Below are positions 5,710 through 10,432 of a stretch of 10,432 bases of DNA, in pieces. Source of the stretch: a bacterium (GTDB taxonomy: Bacteria > Cyanobacteriota > Vampirovibrionia > Obscuribacterales > Obscuribacteraceae). How positions within the stretch are numbered: the stretch's first letter is position 1; every line of letters begins with the position of its first letter. The translations under genes were made by a program, and so were the position numbers. The DNA lies in NCBI GenBank assembly GCA_030431355.1, contig JAUIJG010000169.1, positions 1 to 10,432 on the forward strand, written 5' to 3'. The notes under the pieces are model-generated. The model was given only the letters and a program-made list of their open reading frames with translations. It searched no databases and was not told the DNA's origin.

Positions 5710-6663
5710 TTAGTTGCCGCTTGCGGCGCTGCCGGCGGCCTGCCTGGAGTGCTTTTCATGCCCTTCTCCGTCCATCATCTTGAGGGCATGAAGAAGGGGT
5801 GGGAATAAGACTATCATCGCGTCGGTGACACCGCCGGTAGAGCCGGGCAGGCAGACTACTATGGTGTTTCCGATTAAGCCTGCCAGGGATCGGGACATCA
5901 TCGCGAACTGATTTCGATTCTGTCCGTAGGATCTAATCGCTTCAGCAATGCCTGGTAGAGGCTTTTGCAAGAGGGGTTCGATAGTGTCCGCTGTAATGTC
6001 CCGGGGACCGATACCCGTACCGCCGGTGGTGATAACAATTCTTGTCTCTTTGTCTTCGCATAGTCTCTGGATATTGGAGCGCAGTTGAGCCGCTTCATCC
6101 GGCAACACCAGGTATTCACCGACCTGGATATCGTTATTCTCGAGCTTTTCCACAATGATTTTGCCCGAGCGGTCTTCGGCTTCCTTTTTGTAGACTCTGT
6201 CCGAAAGGACGATCACTGAGGCTTTTATCTTCTCTTCCAGGGTGGTTCTATAGTCAGATTTGCCGCCTTTCTTGGAGATGAGCGATACTTTTTCCATTTC
6301 CGCGAAGTCATCGAGCATCTTTACCATGTCATAGATTGTCAGGGCTGCCACGGAAGCCCCTGTCATGGCTTCCATCTCCACTCCGGTTTTGTGGGTGGCT
6401 TTTACTTGTACATCGATGGTTATTGAGTCGGAGTCGAGGTGGTATTCTACCCCGACGAATTCGAGGGGAATCTGGTGGCAGTATGGTATTACTTGTGAAG
6501 TGTTTTTTGCTGCCTGTATAGCCGCCATTTTGGCTATCTCCAGCGGGTCTCCCTTGGGCAGTTCCCTGGCTTTGATCTTCTCGATTGTCTTTTCCGTGAC
6601 TCTTAAAACAGCCCTTGCTTTTGCTGTTCTCAGAGTAGTTACTTTGTCGGATACGTCCCGCAT
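5710..6663 (-). CDS. moaCB: Bifunctional MoaC-Mog fusion (cyclic pyranopterin monophosphate synthase / molybdopterin adenylyltransferase)
   Basis: 317 residues carrying two Moco enzymes in one chain. Residues 1-139 are MoaC, which works with MoaA to convert the GTP-derived intermediate into cyclic pyranopterin monophosphate. The opening M-R-D-V-S-D-K and the residues corresponding to the catalytic set are present: Lys53 in A-A-K-N-T-S, His63 in I-P-Y-C-H, Glu96 and Glu98 in K-T-G-V-E-M-E-A, Asp112 and Lys115 in I-Y-D-M-V-K, and K-K-G-G-K-S. Residues 146-300 are a MogA/MoaB domain: V-L-S-D-R at 152-156, D-R-S-G at 164-167, T-T-G-G-T-G-I-G-P-R-D at 212-222, then S-R-S-x-A-G and C-L-P-G-S-T-G-G. 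This domain adenylylates molybdopterin for MoeA. The linker is only a few residues. The ATG at 6663 is preferred to 6690 because MoaC begins there and AAGGA precedes it by 7 bases; the longer form would overlap moaA. The C-terminal 15 or so residues are a non-conserved tail. Such MoaC/MoaB fusions are known in several phyla. Confidence 0.94.
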   Translation of the reverse strand: MRDVSDKVTTLRTAKARAVLRVTEKTIEKIKARELPKGDPLEIAKMAAIQAAKNTSQVIPYCHQIPLEFVGVEYHLDSDSITIDVQVKATHKTGVEMEAMTGASVAALTIYDMVKMLDDFAEMEKVSLISKKGGKSDYRTTLEEKIKASVIVLSDRVYKKEAEDRSGKIIVEKLENNDIQVGEYLVLPDEAAQLRSNIQRLCEDKETRIVITTGGTGIGPRDITADTIEPLLQKPLPGIAEAIRSYGQNRNQFAMMSRSLAGLIGNTIVVCLPGSTGGVTDAMIVLFPPLLHALKMMDGEGHEKHSRQAAGSAASGN

Positions 6664-6673
6664 TGTTTTTTCC

Positions 6674-7663
6674 TTATCCTCCGATCTCAATCATGGCGCG
6701 GTTTTCACCTGCGGCTATTTCTGCGGCAGGGGGATGCGCCTCCGGCTTTTGATTCAAGGAGTAGAGGATCGTCTCCTCGATATCTTTGTCGGTGGCGCCG
6801 TCTCTTATTGCATCTCTTATATTTGTCTCTGCCGGCGAGAAGAGGCAGGATTTCAGGGAGCCGTCCGAAGTCATTCGCATCCTGTTGCAGTTGCCGCAGA
6901 AGCTCTCGGACATGGAAGTGACAAAGCTTACCGAGCCGATCGCGCCCTCGATTTTAAAATCTTTTGCCACCGCGGAAGGTTCTGTCTCCAGAGCTTCCAG
7001 TTTGTATTTTGTCTCAATTTTGGCAAGCATTTCTTTGAAGGTGAAAACTTTGTCGATGTTCCACTCGTTGTTCTTAAACGGCATGAACTCGATGAATCTT
7101 ACATTGACCGGTTTGTCTTCTGCGAAGGCCATGAAATCCAAGATTTCATCATCATTAACGCCTGATATGACCACTACGTTGAGCTTGATGCTGGGGAAGC
7201 CGACCACCAGTGCTTTTTCTATGCCTTGCATAACAGGGATGAAGCTGTCTCTTCCGGTAATGCGGGCAAAGCGCTCTGCTCGCAAACTATCCAGGCTGAT
7301 GTTCAGATGGGTTATGCCTGGTCGAATAGCTTCAGCGTATTTTTCGAGAAGCAGAGCATTGGTGGTCATGGAGAGACACTTAAGACCTTCGATGGAGCTA
7401 AGTTTCTCTATCAGTTTGGGCAGCTCTTGTCTGACCAGAGGTTCACCGCCGGTGAGGCGAATTTTTTCTATGCCCAGGGAGACAAAAACCCTTGCCACCC
7501 TCTCTATCTCATCGAAGTTGAGGAGTTTGTCTTTTTTGAGCCATTCAATACCTTCGTGGGGCATGCAGTAGAAACAGCGCAGATTGCAGCGGTCGGTAAC
7601 TGAAATCCTCAGATATCGGTGCTGGCGCCCGAAGTTATCTATCAATCTGCTTGCCCTGGTCAT
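6674..7663 (-). CDS. moaA: GTP 3',8-cyclase MoaA (radical SAM)
   Basis: 329 residues, the usual MoaA length. It carries out the first step of Moco synthesis, the radical cyclisation of GTP to 3',8-cyclo-GTP. The N-terminal SAM-binding iron-sulfur cluster motif is C-x3-C-x2-C (Cys26, Cys30, Cys33 in R-C-N-L-R-C-F-Y-C), followed by T-G-G-E-P-L at 71-76. The second, GTP-binding cluster is held by Cys256, Cys259 and Cys273 in the pattern C-x2-C-x13-C, with the N-R-M-R-M-T-S-D-G segment between. The C-terminus ends in Gly328-Gly329, the diglycine MoaA needs to complete its active site. The ATG at 7663 overlaps the moaE stop by one base (TGATG), which favours it over an upstream in-frame ATG at 7735 that would add 24 poorly conserved residues within moaE. 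The codons for the last two glycines also supply a GGAGG upstream of the moaC-mog gene. Confidence 0.97.
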   Translation of the reverse strand: MTRASRLIDNFGRQHRYLRISVTDRCNLRCFYCMPHEGIEWLKKDKLLNFDEIERVARVFVSLGIEKIRLTGGEPLVRQELPKLIEKLSSIEGLKCLSMTTNALLLEKYAEAIRPGITHLNISLDSLRAERFARITGRDSFIPVMQGIEKALVVGFPSIKLNVVVISGVNDDEILDFMAFAEDKPVNVRFIEFMPFKNNEWNIDKVFTFKEMLAKIETKYKLEALETEPSAVAKDFKIEGAIGSVSFVTSMSESFCGNCNRMRMTSDGSLKSCLFSPAETNIRDAIRDGATDKDIEETILYSLNQKPEAHPPAAEIAAGENRAMIEIGG

Positions 7664-8127
7664 CAGACTTTGACTGCCTCGCTCTTCGCTTTCGGCGAGG
7701 AATTTGATTGTGAACAAGTTGCGCAGTTTACCCACTCGCTGGTGCCGTCTGTGTACTCTTCCAGCTTCCAGATCGGCAGGCGATGTTTGATCTCGTCGAT
7801 AATGTATTGACAGGCGGCAAAGGCTTCTTTGCGATGGGGTGAGGATACACCGACCCAGACGGCGACCTCTCCTATGGTGAGCCGTCCTGTTCTGTGAACA
7901 GCTCTCGCGTGCAGGAAGCCGAACTTTTCCCGTGCTTCCAGAAGGATTTTTTCCGCTTCCGTGTTAGCCAGGGTTTCGTAGGCTTCGTAAGTGAGAGAGC
8001 TTACGGACTTTCCTTCGTTGTTGTCGCGAACCCACCCCTCAAAGGTCGCCAGGGCTCCTGCCCCTGGGGCAAGAAGTCTATTCTTCTCCTCGGCAGGCTC
8101 AATCTTGGTTGCGGTTAGTTCGAACAT
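7663..8127 (-). CDS. moaE: Molybdopterin synthase catalytic subunit MoaE
   Basis: 154 residues (family about 150). MoaE dimerises and binds two MoaD subunits, using their C-terminal thiocarboxylates to put the dithiolene sulfurs onto cyclic pyranopterin monophosphate. Motifs visible: G-A-x-A-x-F-E-G-W-V-R-D-N-N-E-G (Arg34), L-x-Y-E-A-Y, H-R-x-G-x-L-x-I-G-E-x-A-V, S-S-P-H-R-K-x-A-F, and D-E-I-K-H-R-L-P-I-W-K. Lys114 and Lys121 in the last of these correspond to the two active-site lysines. The final 20 residues are a serine- and lysine-rich tail with a C-A-T-C pair (Cys135, Cys138) that is not part of the core fold. AGAGGAG 7 bases upstream supports the ATG at 8127, which lies 14 bases after moaD. 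Its stop overlaps the moaA start. Confidence 0.96.
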   Translation of the reverse strand: MFELTATKIEPAEEKNRLLAPGAGALATFEGWVRDNNEGKSVSSLTYEAYETLANTEAEKILLEAREKFGFLHARAVHRTGRLTIGEVAVWVGVSSPHRKEAFAACQYIIDEIKHRLPIWKLEEYTDGTSEWVNCATCSQSNSSPKAKSEAVKV

Positions 8128-8141
8128 CTACTGACTCCTCT

Positions 8142-8384
8142 TTAGCCGCCTGCCACCGGAGGCAAGAATACGATTTCATCCCCGCCCTTAAGTTGGTGCT
8201 GCCAGCCTACGATCTGATCGTTCACGGCCACTCTCATGTGCTGCGGCTCTAGAGAAAGAGAATGGTTCGATTTTAGTTCACGGAATAGCTCTTCTGCCGT
8301 GTTCACATTGGTGTCCAGGGTCTCTTCGGAAAGACCGCGTTCATCCTTGAGAATGGCAAAGTAGGTTATTTTCACGGACTTCAT
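8142..8384 (-). CDS. moaD: Molybdopterin synthase sulfur carrier subunit MoaD
   Basis: 80 residues, the expected size of this ubiquitin-fold protein. It opens with a beta strand (V-K-I-T-Y-F-A) and ends in P-P-V-A-G-G. The C-terminal Gly79-Gly80 is the part adenylylated by MoeB and converted to a thiocarboxylate before it enters the MoaE active site. The L-K-G-G-D-E-I-V-F-L-P-P segment is typical of the family. It is the first gene of the Moco cluster. A GGAGG lies 12 bases before the ATG, slightly far. MoeB and the sulfurtransferase that load it are not in the window. Confidence 0.95.
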   Translation of the reverse strand: MKSVKITYFAILKDERGLSEETLDTNVNTAEELFRELKSNHSLSLEPQHMRVAVNDQIVGWQHQLKGGDEIVFLPPVAGG

Positions 8385-8576
8385 CGCCGCCGGCTTCCTC
8401 CGATTTGAGCGCTGGTTCTTGAAGGACAGATTTACAAGACACTTGGTTTTAGTGGGATTCTAACTTTAAGCCATTTTTTCAGGCTTTGACCATGCCAAGT
8501 ATATATTGAAGTATTAGAATAAGATATTTTAATTGTGCTTTTGCCAATAATAGTTAAAGCAACCTTGGGGACACCG
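8385..8576. promoter_or_regulatory. AT-rich divergent regulatory region between moaD and the MshEN-like repeat gene
   Basis: The 192 bases are markedly AT-rich, especially 8495-8560, and must carry the promoter of the Moco cluster and that of the gene to the right. One plus-strand candidate is TTGAAG (8506-8511), 17 bases, then TTAATT (8529-8534); this is weak. No promoter stands out for moaD. I looked for a Moco riboswitch (a long structured leader ahead of moa genes) and could not identify its conserved helices by eye. Up to about 140 bases of leader would be available, so it is not excluded. Confidence 0.35.
8567..8571 (+). promoter_or_regulatory. Shine-Dalgarno-like GGGGA favouring the GTG start at 8577
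   Basis: GGGGA ends 5 bases before the GTG at 8577, whereas the earlier in-frame GTG at 8535 is preceded only by AT-rich sequence with no purine-rich site. This decides the shorter protein, though not firmly. Confidence 0.45.
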
Positions 8577-9794
8577 GTGAAGATCGATACAGAGAAACTA
8601 ATGCTGGGAGAGCTGCTCTGCTTCTTTGACGTAATCCAGGAAAAGGACGTCAAGCGCGGTCTTGTTTTAGCTAAGCATACCGGGCTGCCCCTGGGGAAGT
8701 GTCTGGTCATGCTGGATGTGGTTACTCCTGAAGTGATCAGGGCTGCAGTAGAAGCTCAGTCTATGTTGAAAGATGGGCTCATCGGCCGGGATGACGCCAA
8801 GGAGGCCATGGGGGTCGTCTACCGCAAAAAGTGGACCCTGACCGATGCTCTCATTGTGTTGGGTGTGGATGCGTATGCCACCCGGGGCACCAGGCTCGGG
8901 GAGCTTTTGTACTCTGCCGATCACCTGAACACCGAACAGTTGGACATAGCTCTCAGGGCTGTGGACAGTTCCGGTCTGCCGCTGGGGCGTGTGCTTTTAC
9001 TTCTTGATCGCTTGAACATGACTTCTTTGAACATGGCTCTGGAATTGCAAAAGGAAGTGCGCTGGTCCAAGCTGGAGCGCAGCGATGCCATAGCCAAGCT
9101 CAAAGAGGTAAAAGGCAGCAAGCAGAGGGATTTTAACGGGCTGGAGAATCCGGATAAGATTCGAATAGGCGAACTGCTGGTGGCCGCGGCTTTGCTGAAG
9201 AGTGTTGAGGTTGAGTCCGCCGTTCAAATAGCCCAGGCCAATGACAAAATGCTTGGCCAGGTATTGATCGAGATGGGTTGGATCTCCGAAGAGTTGCTGG
9301 CTGCCACTCTCAGGTTGCAGGAGATGGTCTGGAATGGTGGGGTTTCGGCAAACCGCGCTGCCAACGTCCTGGACAAGATAAGTCATTCCGGCCAGTCGGC
9401 CGACGACGGGCTGAAAGAGGCTGGTCTTGCCACCTCAAAGCTGCAAATGGATCTCTCCTTTTGTGACTTCTTGCGATTCAGCGGCTATCTCAGTCGTGAT
9501 TCCATGAAGATTATCATCAGAGATGTCATGGGAGATCCGGAGATGGTCGCTCTGGTGATGAAGCACGCGAGAAAGACTGGAGATGTGAACTCCAACTATC
9601 TCAAAGAGGCTATAAAAATAGGATTTCGCGACACGAAGCTGCTTTCGGATATGCTGCGCCATGTGAGAAAAAAGGATTCCGACCTGATAGACTCTGCCAT
9701 GGTGATGCATGAGCTTCTGAAGTCAGGAAAGTTGACTCTAGATCAGGCGCTCATCAACTTTACCATCCGCCGTGATGGTATCAAACTGGACTGA
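8577..9794 (+). CDS. Protein of three tandem MshEN-like modules, function unknown
   Basis: 405 residues from the GTG at 8577 (419 from an alternative GTG at 8535). Three modules begin at about residues 9, 106 and 196. Each has a first motif starting (M/R)-(L/I)-G-E-L-L and a second starting (P/M)-L-G-x-x-L, placed exactly 29 residues apart in all three. That equals a 24-residue motif plus a 5-residue spacer, the known layout of the MshEN domain (N-terminal domain of type II secretion / type IV pilus ATPases that binds cyclic di-GMP). The second motif of each module ends in the expected Gln. The usual Gly at motif position 10 is Asp in four of six copies. Helical linkers of about 37-44 residues separate the modules. 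A decayed fourth motif (F-S-G-Y-L-S-R-D-S-M) lies near residues 300-316, followed by a helical C-terminus. There is no ATPase, receiver, membrane segment or signal peptide. It is divergent from the Moco cluster. It may be a cyclic di-GMP-responsive or scaffold protein; nucleotide binding is unproven. Confidence 0.75.
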   Translation: MKIDTEKLMLGELLCFFDVIQEKDVKRGLVLAKHTGLPLGKCLVMLDVVTPEVIRAAVEAQSMLKDGLIGRDDAKEAMGVVYRKKWTLTDALIVLGVDAYATRGTRLGELLYSADHLNTEQLDIALRAVDSSGLPLGRVLLLLDRLNMTSLNMALELQKEVRWSKLERSDAIAKLKEVKGSKQRDFNGLENPDKIRIGELLVAAALLKSVEVESAVQIAQANDKMLGQVLIEMGWISEELLAATLRLQEMVWNGGVSANRAANVLDKISHSGQSADDGLKEAGLATSKLQMDLSFCDFLRFSGYLSRDSMKIIIRDVMGDPEMVALVMKHARKTGDVNSNYLKEAIKIGFRDTKLLSDMLRHVRKKDSDLIDSAMVMHELLKSGKLTLDQALINFTIRRDGIKLD

Positions 9795-9851
9795 GTTAAG
9801 ACATACGGCTGGCGTTCGCACTCGATATTTCACATCCCAATGGAGGACCCT

Positions 9852-10432
9852 ATGACTTCCCCCAAAACCGTTGCGGCTTATGGTACTTGGAAATCTCCAA
9901 TAAAAGCTGGTGATATCGCCAGTGGTACTTTGAGATTGGGCCAGGTGCAAGTGGACGAGGGTAATATCTACTGGTTGGAAGGCAGACCCCTGGAAGGTGG
10001 CCGGGTTGTGTTGATGAGACAATCGGCTGATGGATCTGTCCAGGAGCTTTTGCCGCAGGGCTACAACGCCAGATCGCTTGTCCATGAATATGGCGGGTCC
10101 TCTTTCCTCGCTTGTGGAGAGTATGTCTTCTTCACGAACTACGAGGACCAGAAAATCTATCTGCTCAGGGATGGAGAAGAGCCCCTGGCAATTACCGCTG
10201 ACGGTCCCTGGCGCTACGCGGACATGAACTACGATTTCAAGAAGCGGAGATTGTACTGTGTCGTGGAAGACCACAGTCCCAGGCGGCTGGAAGAGAACGG
10301 AGAACTGGCTAATTACATAGCCAGTCTCGATCTCGATGGATTGTCCGGAGGGGGTTTTAAAGCGGTATCGCCAGTGGTATTGACGGAGGGGGCTGATTTT
10401 TATGCTTTCCCGAGAGTCTCTCCGGATGGAAA
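9852..10432 (+). CDS. S9-family (prolyl oligopeptidase type) peptidase, N-terminal part, truncated by the window end
   Basis: 193 residues are visible and the frame is still open at the last base. The ATG at 9852 has GGAGG 5 bases upstream. The opening Y-G-T-W-K-S-P-I, then I-Y-W-L-E-G-R-P-x-E-G-G-R, Y-N-A-R-S-L-V-H-E-Y-G-G and V-F-F-T-N-Y-E-D-Q-K-I-Y, match the beta-propeller start of dipeptidyl aminopeptidase / acylaminoacyl-peptidase-like proteins, which are usually about 640 residues long. The propeller gates access to a C-terminal alpha/beta-hydrolase domain with a Ser-Asp-His triad, not in view here. It follows the repeat protein by 57 bases on the same strand with no visible terminator, so co-transcription is possible. 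No signal peptide is seen, which suggests a cytoplasmic enzyme. Confidence 0.88.
   Translation, partial: MTSPKTVAAYGTWKSPIKAGDIASGTLRLGQVQVDEGNIYWLEGRPLEGGRVVLMRQSADGSVQELLPQGYNARSLVHEYGGSSFLACGEYVFFTNYEDQKIYLLRDGEEPLAITADGPWRYADMNYDFKKRRLYCVVEDHSPRRLEENGELANYIASLDLDGLSGGGFKAVSPVVLTEGADFYAFPRVSPDG

Larger units (their letters stand above)
3719..8384 (-). other. Predicted Moco biosynthesis operon moaD-moaE-moaA-moaCB-moeA-dlh
   Basis: Six minus-strand genes follow one another with gaps of 14, -1, 10, 23 and 27 bases, and no terminator-like hairpin was noticed between them. This makes a single transcript likely. The products cover GTP cyclisation, pterin rearrangement, dithiolene formation, adenylylation and molybdate insertion. 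MoeB, MobA, the ModABC transporter and molybdoenzymes are not in the window. The role of the last gene (dienelactone hydrolase family) in this set is unclear. Confidence 0.85.

Noticed and set aside
6365..7571. Plus-strand open frames of 261-266 codons opposite moaC-mog and moaA
   Set aside because: The minus-strand genes carry all catalytic motifs; the plus-strand translations are low-quality antisense frames without start signals.
8471..8490. AAGCC/GGCTT hairpin with T-rich loop in the divergent region
   Set aside because: A 5-pair stem with a 9-base loop is too weak and neither strand places it as a terminator or recognised leader element.
8535..8576. Upstream GTG at 8535 as start of the MshEN-like protein
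   Set aside because: No Shine-Dalgarno site precedes it and the first 14 residues add nothing recognisable; the GTG at 8577 has GGGGA 5 bases upstream. Kept as an alternative.

Overview
The window is about 10.4 kb of ordinary, densely coded bacterial chromosome. There are no mobile elements, CRISPR arrays or RNA genes that I can see, and no gene-free stretch reaches 300 bases. Base composition is moderate and fairly even, apart from two AT-rich intergenic patches. The exported YceI-like protein and the membrane-anchored small protein fit a diderm bacterium. The repeat protein at 8577-9794 resembles, from memory only, proteins that are numerous in Candidatus Obscuribacterales (non-photosynthetic relatives of Cyanobacteria). 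I treat that taxonomic idea as a weak guess.

Left part (1-2807). A phosphotransferase of the aminoglycoside/choline kinase fold enters from outside the window on the plus strand. It converges on a minus-strand block, given here in transcription order. A short receiver-like protein appears to lack the usual phosphorylation residues. Next is a secreted YceI-family lipocalin-like protein with a well-formed promoter whose 19-base spacer holds an inverted repeat. A hairpin follows, and then a small membrane-anchored protein of unknown function. An aldo/keto reductase is divergent from the receiver-like gene.

Centre (3719-8384). A tight minus-strand gene cluster for molybdenum cofactor (Moco) synthesis reads moaD, moaE, moaA, moaC-mog fusion, moeA, and ends with a dienelactone-hydrolase-family gene. 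Together the products cover most of the pathway. MoaA and the MoaC domain make cyclic pyranopterin monophosphate from GTP. MoaD and MoaE convert it to molybdopterin. The Mog domain adenylylates molybdopterin and MoeA inserts molybdate. The MoaD-activating enzyme MoeB, the molybdate transporter, MobA and all molybdoenzymes are absent from the window.

Right part (8385-10432). Divergent from the Moco cluster is a protein built of three tandem modules whose spacing matches the MshEN (GspE N-terminal, cyclic di-GMP-binding) motif pair, with no ATPase attached. This is the most interesting item in the window. Downstream on the same strand begins an S9-family (prolyl oligopeptidase type) peptidase that runs off the end.
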